Below, in pieces: positions 32,395 through 42,184 of a stretch of DNA of 64,000 nt. How positions within the stretch are numbered: the first letter of the stretch is position 1; each line of letters begins with the position of its first letter. The translations under genes were made by a program, and so were the position numbers. Below the pieces are notes generated by a model that worked only from the letters and a program-made list of their open reading frames with translations, was not told the DNA's origin and searched no databases. Source of the stretch: Lentimicrobiaceae bacterium (GTDB taxonomy: Bacteria; Bacteroidota; Bacteroidia; Bacteroidales; JALOCA01); the NCBI GenBank assembly GCA_023227965.1, contig JALOCA010000002.1, forward strand, positions 1-64,000, given 5' to 3'.

Positions 32395-33237
32395 ATGAAA
32401 AAGTTTTTATTCATTTTATTGGTAATTCCAATTGCTTTTGGCTGTAATCAAAAGAAAATTAAAGATTTAGAACTAAAAAATGACAGTCTTACAAGCCAGG
32501 CACAATTGAAAGATACCACTATCATGTCGTATCTCAAATCGTTCAATGATATCCAAAGTAATCTCGATTCTATCAAGGGACGCGAAATGGTTATCAACGA
32601 AAGCACTTCCGGTAATGTGGAAATGAAACCCAACACACAGGAAAAAATTCTGAACGATATTCAGATTATCAATGATCTGATGCAACAGAACAAACAAAAA
32701 TTAGGTGCTTTACAGGCAAAACTGAAAAAATCGAACGTTAAAGTGGTAGAACTGGAAAGAATGGTAGAAAATCTTACCAAACAAATTGCCGACAAAGATG
32801 CCGAAATTATTACCCTGAAAGAACAACTCGCCAAGTTAAACCTTGACAATGAGAAATTGAATGCCAGCGTTAGGGAACTAAATGCGAGAACCGATGCGCA
32901 GACAAAAACCATCAATGAACAAACTTCAAAAATTAACGAACAAACTACTGCGCTCAACACTGCTTTTTGGTGCATAGGTACCAGAAAAGAACTGAAAAAG
33001 AACAATGTAATTGCCCGTGGTGGAAAATTGCTTCCCAACTTTAACAAAAATTTCTTTACCAAAATTGACGTTACCCAGGTAACATCTATCAATATTGGCG
33101 GAAAGAAAATCAAAATGCTCACCACCCATCCTTCTTCATCCTACAAAATGATAGGTGATAAAAAAATCGAGAGCATAACCATTACCAACCCGCATGAATT
33201 TTGGAGCACCTCCAAATTCCTTGTGATTGAAGAATAA
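32395..33237 (+). CDS. Coiled-coil lipoprotein, Cbp1-type adhesin family
   Basis: A 280-residue lipoprotein with lipobox IAFGC (C17). A long coiled coil follows (about 20-190), rich in Asn, Gln and Lys, with a run of similar 7-residue steps near 165-187 (KTINEQTSKINEQTTALN). The C-terminal domain (about 190-278) has the conserved FWCIGTRKELKKNNVIARGG and NPHEFWSTSKFLVIEE segments. Databases place such proteins in a Cbp1-like collagen-binding adhesin group; the role is not proven and a periplasmic or surface structural function is as likely. A strong terminator ends the gene. Confidence 0.75.
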   Translation: MKKFLFILLVIPIAFGCNQKKIKDLELKNDSLTSQAQLKDTTIMSYLKSFNDIQSNLDSIKGREMVINESTSGNVEMKPNTQEKILNDIQIINDLMQQNKQKLGALQAKLKKSNVKVVELERMVENLTKQIADKDAEIITLKEQLAKLNLDNEKLNASVRELNARTDAQTKTINEQTSKINEQTTALNTAFWCIGTRKELKKNNVIARGGKLLPNFNKNFFTKIDVTQVTSINIGGKKIKMLTTHPSSSYKMIGDKKIESITITNPHEFWSTSKFLVIEE

Positions 33238-33255
33238 ATTTGCTTTTTAGATAGT

Positions 33256-33291
33256 AAAAACCCGTTTCCGGAAAAGAAACGGGTTTTTTTT
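33256..33291 (+). terminator. Rho-independent terminator of the coiled-coil lipoprotein gene
   Basis: AAACCCGTTTC pairs with GAAACGGGTTT around a 7-base loop, followed by a run of T residues, 19 bases past the stop codon. Confidence 0.85.
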
Positions 33292-33346
33292 ATACGTTTG
33301 TGAGAAAATTGCATTCTGCAAAAAGAATGTCCAATAAAAGAAAAAC

Positions 33347-34438
33347 ATGATAAAAATCCATAAAATAGCCCTCGCAGCCGGAATAGTACTCCTGGCATTT
33401 TTAGCATGGTATTTCAGCACCATTGTTTCCTATATTTGTATAGCTGCTATCGTTTCGTTTATCGGGCAACCGATGGTAACCCGGCTCAATTCTATCCATA
33501 TCAGGAAACGGAAATTACCTCCCGTCGTCAGCACCCTAATCACCTTATTCCTGTTGCTACTGGTGATTACCTTATTCATTCTGTTATTTGTCCCCCTCAT
33601 AGCGCATGAAGCGAAAGTTCTTTCAGCCATTGATTACAACAAAATGCTTGAAGATATTCAGGTTCCTCTTGCCCGCCTCGAAATGATGCTGAATGATTAT
33701 GGCATACTTGCACATGGAGAAACCTTGCAATCGGCATTAAAAACTCAGTTACGCTCTATCATTGATGTTGCCACCTTTTCCGATTTTTTCGGACAAATCA
33801 TCAGTTTTACAGGTTCTTTTTTTGTGGGATTATTTTCAGTGCTGTTTATCAGTTTTTTCTTTTTGAAAGATGAACATTTGTTTTACAAAGGAATAATGCT
33901 GCTTGTCCCTTTGAAATACAAAGAACAAACCTCACGTGTGCTCGACGAAACCAAGCACCTGCTAAGCCGGTATTTTACAGGTTTAATTATCGAATTGATA
34001 AGCGTAATCGCATTACTGAGCATAGGACTGAGCATTCTGGGAGTTAAAAACGCACTGATTATGGCGTTTTTTGGAGGAATAATGAATATCATTCCCTATG
34101 TGGGTCCGGTTATCGGCACTTCGGTAGGGGTAATTCTGGGTGTTGCAGGTAGCCTTGATTCAGGATTAACTACGGATTTGCTGTGGCTTACCCTGTTTAT
34201 CATTGCCGTTTTTGGCATTACCAATAGCATTGACGGAATGCTTCTTCAGCCTTTTATTTTTTCAAATAGCGTAAAAGCCCATCCCCTCGAAATCTTTCTG
34301 GTAATTTTAGTTGCCGGCAGCGTTTCGGGTATAGTAGGTATGATTATAGCTATTCCCGTTTATACGGTTATCCGCATCGTGGCGAGGGAATTTTTTAGCC
34401 GGTTCCGCATTGTAAAACAACTTACCGATAAAATGTAA
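33347..34438 (+). CDS. AI-2E / PerM-family transporter
   Basis: A 363-residue membrane protein of the AI-2 exporter-like (PerM) family with about eight TM helices. Two opening helices (about 7-25 and 27-45) and a third (60-84) precede a long hydrophilic loop (about 90-150). The remaining helices follow, with the family motif MNIIPYVGPVIGTSVGV near 245-262. Members move diverse solutes, and some act in Na+/H+ exchange; the substrate cannot be assigned. It starts 55 bases after a terminator and ends 16 bases before a radical SAM gene that it probably shares a transcript with. Confidence 0.85.
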   Translation: MIKIHKIALAAGIVLLAFLAWYFSTIVSYICIAAIVSFIGQPMVTRLNSIHIRKRKLPPVVSTLITLFLLLLVITLFILLFVPLIAHEAKVLSAIDYNKMLEDIQVPLARLEMMLNDYGILAHGETLQSALKTQLRSIIDVATFSDFFGQIISFTGSFFVGLFSVLFISFFFLKDEHLFYKGIMLLVPLKYKEQTSRVLDETKHLLSRYFTGLIIELISVIALLSIGLSILGVKNALIMAFFGGIMNIIPYVGPVIGTSVGVILGVAGSLDSGLTTDLLWLTLFIIAVFGITNSIDGMLLQPFIFSNSVKAHPLEIFLVILVAGSVSGIVGMIIAIPVYTVIRIVAREFFSRFRIVKQLTDKM

Positions 34439-34454
34439 AAGGGGGCAAAAGCCC

Positions 34455-35468
34455 ATGAAAAAGTGGATTATACGGCTAAATAATTGTTACTCATTGCTTA
34501 ATTTGATGACTTTCAGGCGTTTGCTCAACCTGAGTAAACTTGTTTTGAGTTATTTTATGAGCGTGATACTGAAAAAGCCTGTTTACTGGGGTATGCCTTT
34601 TTCGATAGCAATTGAGCCTGTAGCTTTTTGCAATCTGCAATGTAAAGAATGTCCTACAGGGAAACAAAACCTGCAACGGGAAACCGGTACCATGGAATTC
34701 GACGTTTTTAAAAAAATCATTGATGACCTTCCCCCTGAAGTGTTTTACCTTACTCTTTATTTCCAGGGAGAGCCTTATCTTAATAAGCATTTTTTCGAAA
34801 TGGCGGCTTACGCCTGTTCCCGGAGGCTGTATGTTTCTTCTTCTACAAACGGACATTTCCTCGATATTAACAGTGCCCGCAACACCATTAATTCGGGTGT
34901 TCACCGGCTCATAGTGTCGCTCGACGGTACCGATGTCGAAAGCTACTCATCTTATCGTACCGGTGGCGACTTTAATAAGGTTACGGAAGGAATACTTACC
35001 CTGTCGGAACAGAAAAAACAATTGAAAAGCCTGCACCCTTATCTTATCGCACAGTGCATTGTGTTACGAACCAATGAGCACCTGCTTGGAAAATTTCAAT
35101 CATTGAGTAAAAAACTTGGTGCCGACGCCGTAAGCATAAAAACCGCCCAGTTTTACGATCTCACCGACAGTAACCCGTTGATACCTTCACTTGAGAATTA
35201 TTCGCGCTATAGCCGGGATAGTCAGGGTATGTACCATATCAAAAATCCGCTGCATAATCATTGTTTCCGCATGTGGAGTGGTGCTGTAATTACCTGGGAT
35301 GGCCAATTATTGCCCTGTTGTTACGACAAAGATGCTTCGTACACGTATGGAAATCTTAACCGTGAACCCTTCCGCCGGTTATGGAAAAACGAAAAGGCTT
35401 CCGCTTTCCGAAAAGCAGTTTTTTCACACAGGAAAGCGATAGATATTTGCCGGAATTGTACCGAATAG
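34455..35468 (+). CDS. Radical SAM protein with SPASM domain
   Basis: A 337-residue radical SAM enzyme. The [4Fe-4S] site is C59, C63 and C66 in AFCNLQCKECPTG, and the fold continues with YFQGEPYLNKHFFEM and LIVSLDGTDVESY. A SPASM-type C-terminal region has HNHCFRMWSGAVITWDGQLL, then PCCYDKDASYTYGNL and the terminal ICRNC, with Cys enough for one or two auxiliary clusters. The substrate is unknown: such enzymes modify peptides or sugars, but no precursor peptide gene is adjacent. The first 45 residues are basic and hydrophobic, possibly a membrane-associated start. Confidence 0.85.
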   Translation: MKKWIIRLNNCYSLLNLMTFRRLLNLSKLVLSYFMSVILKKPVYWGMPFSIAIEPVAFCNLQCKECPTGKQNLQRETGTMEFDVFKKIIDDLPPEVFYLTLYFQGEPYLNKHFFEMAAYACSRRLYVSSSTNGHFLDINSARNTINSGVHRLIVSLDGTDVESYSSYRTGGDFNKVTEGILTLSEQKKQLKSLHPYLIAQCIVLRTNEHLLGKFQSLSKKLGADAVSIKTAQFYDLTDSNPLIPSLENYSRYSRDSQGMYHIKNPLHNHCFRMWSGAVITWDGQLLPCCYDKDASYTYGNLNREPFRRLWKNEKASAFRKAVFSHRKAIDICRNCTE

Positions 35469-35490
35469 TTTCCGAAACCTTTTAAAAACA

Positions 35491-35525
35491 AAGAGATTCG
35501 CTACCACAAGGATAGCGAATCTCTT
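35491..35525. terminator. Bidirectional terminator between radical SAM and TolC genes
   Basis: AAGAGATTCGCTA (35491-35503) and TAGCGAATCTCTT (35513-35525) form a 13-bp stem with a 9-base loop. It separates two convergent genes and has short T or A runs on each side. Confidence 0.75.
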
Positions 35526-35546
35526 TTGTATGAAAGGGCTTTTAGG

Positions 35547-36974
35547 TTATTTTTTTAGTGTCATGGGTTTGCCTAAGTAAAAGTCGAGAACTTTAGTTTT
35601 GAAAACGTAATCGTATTTCGATTGCAGCAACTCGGAATGAGATTTATTCAGTTCTTTTTTGGTATTGTTATAATCAACAGTATTAAGCAAGCCAACGGTA
35701 AATTTTTGTTCTGAATATTTAAAGGCTTCTTCCGAAGCAGCCACTTTTTTCCCGGATGCCTGGTATCTGTTGAGCGATGCCTTGGCATCAGCATAGGCTT
35801 GCTGGATAGTTTTCCTCAGGTTATTTTCGGCAAGTTGAAGGTCGAGTTCGGCACTTTTAATTCCAATTTTTGATTTATTGATATTGGTGCGAACCTGCCA
35901 GGTATTAAAAATAGGGATATTCAATGAAAGTCCTATGGATTTATTGTCGTTGTCTTTAATTTGATTGGAGAACGAACGGGTTTTGTATTCGTAATCATAA
36001 ACCGGTTGCAAAATTTCTTCCCCACTTTTTGTTTTTAATACAGAAATTTCATATTTACCAGTTCCCAGTTGACTGGCATCTTTGCTGGCACCAGAGTAGC
36101 CTGTAGCCCAGCTTCCTCCCAAAGAAAGTGTAGGGTATTGATAACCACGTACACGTGCAAGCCCCAGTTCAGAACTTTTTACTTTTAATTTGGCACTTTT
36201 TATTTCTGGCTGGTTGTTAAGGGCAAAATCATAAATTTTATCAGGATTTTCAAGCAAATAAGATTGTTCTCCAAGTGAAATTTCAGGCTTTTCGATGCTG
36301 AAGCCGTTAACTGAAGGCAAATCCATCATTTGGGCCAAACTAAGATACGCCAGGTCGAGCTGGTTTTGTGTTTCCACAACCGACAATTCTTCAGTGGCAG
36401 CCTGGGCTTCAATTGTAAGGAGATCGCCATTGGCAAGAGTTCCGGCTTCTACCATTTTTTGCATACGGGCTACCTGCATCTGTGTAATTTCGAGCTGGTT
36501 TTTGTTTACATCAAGCATTTCGGTATAATACAACACCTGCAGGTACATCGTAGCGATACTGAGTGCAATATCATTGGCATATTTTTCTTTATCCAGTCGG
36601 TTGTAGTCGAGTTTTACCATGTTCTGGCGGATAGTATTTATTTTTTCAAATCCGTTAAAAAGGGTAATGGAACTTTGCAGGTAAAAGTTGTTGGATTGCA
36701 CCCGTTCGGTAGCAAACTGATTGGTGTAACGGTCAATGGTTTGTCCATAATTATAGGAATGAGTGGCACCTCCGTTAAGGTCGGGAAGAAGCCCCATTTT
36801 GCTTTGCAAAAGATCGGCATCGGCATTGTCAATAGCCAGTTGTTGCTGTTTGATCTGCAGATTCTTTTCCATGGCATACTGAATACAATCCTCAAGAGAC
36901 CAAAGTTTTTGGGCATTGGCAGCCCAACTTGTGATCAACACCAGTAAAAAAATAATGATGGGTTTTTTAATCAT
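35547..36974 (-). CDS. TolC-family outer membrane efflux protein
   Basis: A 475-residue outer-membrane factor. A signal peptide (1-21, ending SWAANAQ) precedes two outer-membrane efflux protein repeats, with the long coiled helices expected for the periplasmic tunnel. The N-terminal LWSLEDCIQYAMEKNLQIKQ and the later EKYANDIALSIATMYLQVLY, PEIKSAKLKVKSSELGLARV and LRKTIQQAYADAKASLNRYQ are typical. It would export solutes with an RND or ABC partner, but no inner-membrane partner gene is adjacent, so the substrate is not known. Confidence 0.88.
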   Translation of the reverse strand: MIKKPIIIFLLVLITSWAANAQKLWSLEDCIQYAMEKNLQIKQQQLAIDNADADLLQSKMGLLPDLNGGATHSYNYGQTIDRYTNQFATERVQSNNFYLQSSITLFNGFEKINTIRQNMVKLDYNRLDKEKYANDIALSIATMYLQVLYYTEMLDVNKNQLEITQMQVARMQKMVEAGTLANGDLLTIEAQAATEELSVVETQNQLDLAYLSLAQMMDLPSVNGFSIEKPEISLGEQSYLLENPDKIYDFALNNQPEIKSAKLKVKSSELGLARVRGYQYPTLSLGGSWATGYSGASKDASQLGTGKYEISVLKTKSGEEILQPVYDYEYKTRSFSNQIKDNDNKSIGLSLNIPIFNTWQVRTNINKSKIGIKSAELDLQLAENNLRKTIQQAYADAKASLNRYQASGKKVAASEEAFKYSEQKFTVGLLNTVDYNNTKKELNKSHSELLQSKYDYVFKTKVLDFYLGKPMTLKK

Positions 36975-37223
36975 ATAGATATATTTTTTTTAATTAGCCA
37001 TTTAATGTTAAAATATCATGCCAGTTTTAATAATTATCTAATTTTCATTTACTTATAATCTATCCATTTTTTTTGAATGTTCATGCCCGCTCAAAGCAAG
37101 TACATTTCCGGACAGGAAAAACCGGAGTATTGGATTTCTTTGCAACGACAAGGTAAATTTCAGAAATTTATTGTCATCTTTGTAGAACAAACGCATAAAT
37201 TTACACAATAATATTTTTCTGGT

Positions 37224-39560
37224 ATGAAAACAGTAAATTTTTCTGGTTTTTTTATATTTTTAGTTGCATTTTTTGGAATTCCATCATTGGTTTTTGCAGA
37301 TAAAAATCCGGGCGACAGCCTCGACGTTATTCATTATGACATTCATTTACAAAATATTGATATAACTAGCCAAACCATTGAAGGATTCACTACCCTTACT
37401 CTTACCCCCAAAACGGCTACCCTTGCTGAGTTACACATTGAACTCTTAGCATTGACGACCGATTCGGTTAAGGTAAATGGTATTTCAGCAGATTTCGAGC
37501 AAGCGAACAATATCTTGCTGAAAGTTATTCCACAGCAGCCTCTTATGATGGGCGATACTGCCGAAGTTTGTATTTACTACCATGGTCACCCGTTTACCGA
37601 TGCTTCCGGTTGGGGAGGATTCCATTTTTCAGGAAATTATGCATTCAACCTCGGAGTGGGTTTCGATTCCAACCCTCACAATTTAGGCAAAGCCTGGTTT
37701 CCCTGCATTGACGATTTTACTGACCGTGCCCTTTACGACATGTATATTACTGTTGCCGACGATATTACAGCAATTTGTGGAGGCACTCTCATCAGCGAAA
37801 CCTCTAACGGAAACGGAACAAAAATATTCCATTGGAAAATGGCAAACGATATTCCCACTTACCTGGCTTCTGTGGCTGTGGGCAGTTACGTAGCTGTTCG
37901 CGATACTTTCGACGGCATGAACCAGCGGGTTCCCATCGCCATTTATGTGCGTCCGGCTGATTCGGTTAAAGCCGTAGGTTCGTTTGTACATCTGAAAGAG
38001 ATATTGGCAATTTACGAAAACCGTTTCGGCCCTTATTCCTGGGAAAGAGTTGGATATGTTGGCGCTTCATTAGGCGCAATGGAACATGCCACCAATATCA
38101 CGTATCCAAATTCAAGTATAAACGGGAATACTACTGACGAATGGCTTTATGCACATGAATTATCACACATGTGGTTTGGCGATAAAGTTACCTGTGCCAG
38201 CGCCGAGGATATGTGGCTTAACGAAGGTTGGGCTGTATTTTGTGAATCGGTATTTAAAGAAGGATTGTATGGCAAACAAGCGTACAAGGACAATATCCGC
38301 AGCAAACTCAAGGAAGTTTTGCAATTTACACATCATACAGATCTTGAATACAGGGCGATATACGGAATACCTCCTGAATTTACCTATGGAAGTACCGTTT
38401 ACGATAAAGGAGGGCAGGTAGCCCATACCCTGAGAGGCTATCTTGGCGACAGTTTGTTTTTTGACGGAATAAAAGGCTTTCTTACCGAATTTGTTTATAA
38501 CCATGCATCTTCCTGGGATTTGCGTGATTATCTCACTGCACGTACAGGTATTAACTTAGATGCCTTTTTTGAAACATGGATTTTTACCCCGGGATTTCCC
38601 CATTTCTCGGTAGATTCGTTTACTGTAGTACCTACTGATAATCAATACAATGTTACTGTTTATACGAAGCAAAAAGCCAGAGGAACAAACCATTATTCCG
38701 CAGCTAACCGTGTGGAAATTACTTTTCTTAACGACCAATGGAACTTCACAAGTGATACCATGATTTTTTCCGGTTTAACCGGACAAAAAACTTTCCAGTT
38801 GCCTTTCGCACCCGAAGCCGTACTTATGGATGCTAACGACAAACTGAGCGACGCAGTTACTGCCTATTCCGATACTATAAAAGGAACAGGTTTAAGGGAA
38901 TATCCCGATTGTTTTTTCAAACTCGATGTTCAGAATGTTTCGAATTCTGCTTTTCTCCGTATCGAACACAACTGGGTAGCTCCTGATTCGCTTAAAACTC
39001 CGCAGTATGGACTTACGCTTTCCGATTACCGCTATTGGAAAGTAGATGGGATTTTCCCGGCAGAATTTTCAGCCAATGGCTGGTTTAACTATAACAAAGG
39101 CTCTTATCTTGATAATACCCTGATTACTGACCCCGACGATTCTTTAGTAATCCTTTATCGTCCTTCACCGGCTTCCGACTGGCAGGCAATTGCTTTCACA
39201 CGTATCGGTCCATGGGGCATAGGAAATGTCATCGTGAATAATCTGCAAAAAGGGGAATATACACTTGCCGTTTGGGACGAAACAGTTGCAGGAGCAGGCG
39301 AAAAGAAAAACAAAGCAGGAGGTTTTTTATTGTATCCCAATCCCTCAGGAAGTGATGTTATTATTGAATATAGCATTGAAAAAAAGGGGGTGATGGAAGT
39401 ATATTCTTTAGCAGGAAAAAAAATGGATGCCTTCAGGCTTTCCCCCGGAAAACATCAGTATTGCTATAAACACAGCCAACTTACTTCCGGCACATACCTG
39501 CTGAAAATGCGGCTCGATGCGGGTGAAGATTACATAGTTAAAAAGTTGGTAATTCACTGA
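37224..39560 (+). CDS. M1-family metallopeptidase with T9SS sorting domain
   Basis: A 778-residue exported zinc aminopeptidase. A signal peptide (1-25) is followed by an M1 N-terminal domain and the catalytic domain with ASLGAMEHATN, then the zinc motif HELSH (H311, E312, H315) and E334 in MWLNEGWAVF, giving HEXXH-X18-E. The C-terminus (about 705-778) is a T9SS type A domain: FLLYPNPSGSDVIIEYSIE, SGTYLLKMRL and the tail KKLVIH. It should be secreted to the surface to release amino acids from peptides. It overlaps the convergent response-regulator gene by 7 bases, tail to tail. Confidence 0.93.
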   Translation: MKTVNFSGFFIFLVAFFGIPSLVFADKNPGDSLDVIHYDIHLQNIDITSQTIEGFTTLTLTPKTATLAELHIELLALTTDSVKVNGISADFEQANNILLKVIPQQPLMMGDTAEVCIYYHGHPFTDASGWGGFHFSGNYAFNLGVGFDSNPHNLGKAWFPCIDDFTDRALYDMYITVADDITAICGGTLISETSNGNGTKIFHWKMANDIPTYLASVAVGSYVAVRDTFDGMNQRVPIAIYVRPADSVKAVGSFVHLKEILAIYENRFGPYSWERVGYVGASLGAMEHATNITYPNSSINGNTTDEWLYAHELSHMWFGDKVTCASAEDMWLNEGWAVFCESVFKEGLYGKQAYKDNIRSKLKEVLQFTHHTDLEYRAIYGIPPEFTYGSTVYDKGGQVAHTLRGYLGDSLFFDGIKGFLTEFVYNHASSWDLRDYLTARTGINLDAFFETWIFTPGFPHFSVDSFTVVPTDNQYNVTVYTKQKARGTNHYSAANRVEITFLNDQWNFTSDTMIFSGLTGQKTFQLPFAPEAVLMDANDKLSDAVTAYSDTIKGTGLREYPDCFFKLDVQNVSNSAFLRIEHNWVAPDSLKTPQYGLTLSDYRYWKVDGIFPAEFSANGWFNYNKGSYLDNTLITDPDDSLVILYRPSPASDWQAIAFTRIGPWGIGNVIVNNLQKGEYTLAVWDETVAGAGEKKNKAGGFLLYPNPSGSDVIIEYSIEKKGVMEVYSLAGKKMDAFRLSPGKHQYCYKHSQLTSGTYLLKMRLDAGEDYIVKKLVIH

Positions 39561-40249
39561 TTTACTATCAGCCTGAATCCAATCCCGTGGACATTGATTA
39601 ATTCTACATTGGGGTCGTTTTTCAGATATTTTCTCAGTTTGGCGATGTAAACGTCCATACTTCTCGCATTAAAATAACTGTCGTCGAACCAGATTTTTAT
39701 CAATGCATAGGAACGTTCAACCACCTCTTGCATGTTTTCGCATAAAAGCATCAGCAAATCCGATTCTTTTGACGTGAGTTTCTGCTCAAACCCTGGAAAT
39801 GTAAGTAATTGGCGGTTGTAATCAAAAATGTAATTTCCAATTTGGAAAACTGTATTATCGTTGCTTCTGAGAGATCCTGTTCGCCGGATAATGGCTTGTA
39901 TTCGCATTAACAGTTCATCCATGTTAAAAGGCTTGGTGAGATAATCGTCGGCGCCTACTTCAAAGCCTTTCAGTTTGTCCTCAGGCATTGTTTTTGCCGT
40001 AAGAAAAAGGATCGGAATCTTTTTATCGAGGCTTCTTATATCTTTAGCAAGTGTAAAGCCATCTTTTACAGGCATCATAACGTCAATAATGCAAAAATCG
40101 AAATTGTGTTCTTTAAATGCAACTAAAGCCTTCATTCCATTATCACACAATGTAGTAGAATATCCTTTTGCTTCAAGAAACGTTTTGAGAATACTCCCGA
40201 GGTTGGGGTCGTCTTCTGCTAATAAAATGTTTACTTTTCTCTTTTCCAT
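39554..40249 (-). CDS. OmpR-type response regulator (RprY-like)
   Basis: A 231-residue response regulator: receiver domain (1-125) with acidic D13-D14, phosphorylated D56 in IIDVMMPVKDG, and K105-type Lys in LTKPF, and a winged-helix DNA-binding domain (about 135-230; SKESDLLMLLCENMQEVVER, then MDVYIAKLRKYL). It follows its kinase gene by 11 bases in the same transcript. The pair resembles RprX/RprY of Bacteroides by size, order and the C-terminal sequence. Its target genes are not known. Confidence 0.9.
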   Translation of the reverse strand: MEKRKVNILLAEDDPNLGSILKTFLEAKGYSTTLCDNGMKALVAFKEHNFDFCIIDVMMPVKDGFTLAKDIRSLDKKIPILFLTAKTMPEDKLKGFEVGADDYLTKPFNMDELLMRIQAIIRRTGSLRSNDNTVFQIGNYIFDYNRQLLTFPGFEQKLTSKESDLLMLLCENMQEVVERSYALIKIWFDDSYFNARSMDVYIAKLRKYLKNDPNVELINVHGIGFRLIVNQ

Positions 40250-40260
40250 TACATTTATTA

Positions 40261-41907
40261 TTAATTTTCACGGTTATTATCTAATGGTAAAAATATTTTA
40301 AATATTGAGCCCTTTTTCAATTCACTCTCAACGGTAACGCTGCCATCATGTTTGTTTACAATAGCTTTTACGTAACTAAGACCTAATCCAAATCCTTTTA
40401 CATCGTGTACATTTCCTGTGTGGACCCGGTATAAATTGTCAAAAATTTTCTTCTGATTTGATTTACTGATACCAATACCGTTATCTTCTACGGTAATCAT
40501 TATTCCTTCACTTACATTACCGGTCGAAATCATTATTTGTGGAGTTACAGGGGTATATTTATTTGCATTATCGAGTAAATTATTGATAACATTAGTTATG
40601 TGTTCTTTATCTGCAAACAGGCAAAAATTAGTTGCATTCAGTTCCATCTGAATTTTGCCTCCTTTTTTATCAACCTGAAGCGAAAAGTTTTTTACAACCT
40701 CTGCAATAATACTATGAATATCAATTATTTCTTTTTTAAGCTTTAATTGCCCTTTTTCTATTACCGCTGTTTGGAGTATTTTTTCTGCCATACTACCTAA
40801 GCGTTTGTTTTCCTGACTGATAATATTTATATAGTTTTCCTGTATGTTTTCCATTTTACGGACGTCATTATCGTTAAGCGCCTGGCATGCTAAAGAAATT
40901 GTCGAAATAGGTGTTTTAAACTCGTGCGTCATGTTATTGATAAAATCACTTTTCATTTCTCCGAGTTTCTTTTGCCGGATGATGGTAGTGATGGTATAAG
41001 AAAAAAGCAGGATTATTACAATGATAAGTATGATGGAAATAAGAAGCATACCTGATAATTGTGTAAAAAGGTAGCGTTTTTCGTGCGGGAAATACAGCAA
41101 CAGGTATTCCGGTGAAAAAGACAAATCGCTGGGAAAAAGCTGAAATCCAAAGCCCCTGCTGAATAGTTTTTTTGAATACTGTCCTGTTTTTTCATACACT
41201 ATACGGTTTTGTATGGCACTGTAGATTCCGAATTCGTAACTGGTTTCTATACCATTTTTTTTTAGTTCGTATGATAATAATGAATCAATAAGTACAATAT
41301 TTATTTTACGAGTACCGGGCTTAACCTTATTAAAATTCATCAAATCATCAAAGACCTCGTCTATCAACGAAAATTTAATTTTCATCAATTCCTTAAGTCT
41401 GTGCCGGCTCATTTTACCGGTAATGTTTTTTGTGTTCCCGTTTAATTTACCCGACCGGGTTTTTTCAGCATAAATAGGTTTGGCTTCCGCCTTAGCTGCT
41501 CCGTTTTCAGTAATAATAGTCGTATCGAAATGTTCTACCGTTTTGTTTTCCGATTTCTGTGTGTATTCAATTTCGACTCTTTCAGAAGAGTAGCTAAAAA
41601 TACTATCGGGCGCAGACAGCCGTTGACGTTTTTTAAATTCATTAAAATACAATGTATTAATTGAATCAATGGCTTTAAAAAGATCGGTTCCTCTTTGGTT
41701 CAGGCTCATCCGGTTATGAATTTGACCGGAAAGTTCAATTTTTTCAAGATTATAAATTACCCTCGAAACCGATTCCGTTACACTTCTTTCAAAATTAGCT
41801 TGTTTTACGGCAATAGCATTTTTTATCCAGTACATCTGAATTCCCACTAATGCTACCAACACAAGGCTGATAAGTACCGAAATAAATACTATTATTCTTT
41901 TATTCAT
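40261..41907 (-). CDS. Sensor histidine kinase (RprX-like)
   Basis: A 548-residue kinase with TM helices at about 5-27 and 277-300 enclosing a long periplasmic sensor domain of unknown ligand. The dimerisation box FINNMTHEFKTPISTISLAC has the phospho-acceptor H328. The ATPase part has NNLLDNANKYT (N box), VEDNGIGIS (G1) and GFGLGLSYVKAIVNKHDGSV (G2). It is the first gene of a two-gene transcript with the response regulator. The family resembles RprX, linked in B. fragilis to envelope-stress control. Confidence 0.9.
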   Translation of the reverse strand: MNKRIIVFISVLISLVLVALVGIQMYWIKNAIAVKQANFERSVTESVSRVIYNLEKIELSGQIHNRMSLNQRGTDLFKAIDSINTLYFNEFKKRQRLSAPDSIFSYSSERVEIEYTQKSENKTVEHFDTTIITENGAAKAEAKPIYAEKTRSGKLNGNTKNITGKMSRHRLKELMKIKFSLIDEVFDDLMNFNKVKPGTRKINIVLIDSLLSYELKKNGIETSYEFGIYSAIQNRIVYEKTGQYSKKLFSRGFGFQLFPSDLSFSPEYLLLYFPHEKRYLFTQLSGMLLISIILIIVIILLFSYTITTIIRQKKLGEMKSDFINNMTHEFKTPISTISLACQALNDNDVRKMENIQENYINIISQENKRLGSMAEKILQTAVIEKGQLKLKKEIIDIHSIIAEVVKNFSLQVDKKGGKIQMELNATNFCLFADKEHITNVINNLLDNANKYTPVTPQIMISTGNVSEGIMITVEDNGIGISKSNQKKIFDNLYRVHTGNVHDVKGFGLGLSYVKAIVNKHDGSVTVESELKKGSIFKIFLPLDNNREN

Positions 41908-42005
41908 TGCAGCAAAGTTACAGCTTGAGAATCAAATTATTCAGCAATTAACAAAATTTAACGATTTTTATATCTGATTAACAAGGAGTTTTATTTTAAA
42001 AATCG

Positions 42006-42013
42006 TACTTTTG
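42006..42013 (+). promoter_or_regulatory. -7 box of a possible small RNA
   Basis: TACTTTTG matches TAnnTTTG exactly. It lies about 90 bases before a terminator-like hairpin with no ORF between them. No -33 element is clear. Confidence 0.4.
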
Positions 42014-42019
42014 TTGCAC

Positions 42020-42137
42020 GCAACATCATCAAGTATCCGGCAAATTTAAGGAGAAGTAAAAGATAATATTGGTTAACCGAAATTTTATATGTTGTTTGTT
42101 TTGAAAAATGCGACATTTGTAAGTCGCATTTTTTTAT
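42020..42137 (+). ncRNA. Candidate small RNA between the rprX-like and pgi genes
   Basis: A region of about 118 bases between a perfect -7 box (42006-42013) and a strong terminator. No gene on this strand precedes the terminator, as the gene to the left runs the other way, so the transcript it ends must start within the gap. An AAGGAG motif near 42048 is followed only by an 11-codon ORF from TTG. The RNA could be regulatory or carry a leader peptide. No known RNA family was recognised. Confidence 0.4.
42105..42137 (+). terminator. Rho-independent terminator upstream of pgi
   Basis: AAAATGCGAC (42105-42114) pairs with GTCGCATTTT (42123-42132), an 8-base loop, with T residues continuing to 42135. 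It points towards pgi, so it would end a plus-strand transcript before that gene. Confidence 0.7.
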
Positions 42138-42151
42138 TTTACCCTTTTGAT

Positions 42152-42159
42152 TATATTTG
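42152..42159 (+). promoter_or_regulatory. -7 box of pgi
   Basis: TATATTTG, a full match to TAnnTTTG, 25 bases before the pgi ATG and just after the terminator hairpin. Confidence 0.5.
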
Positions 42160-42184
42160 TACTCGTAAAGTCAATATATAAAGT

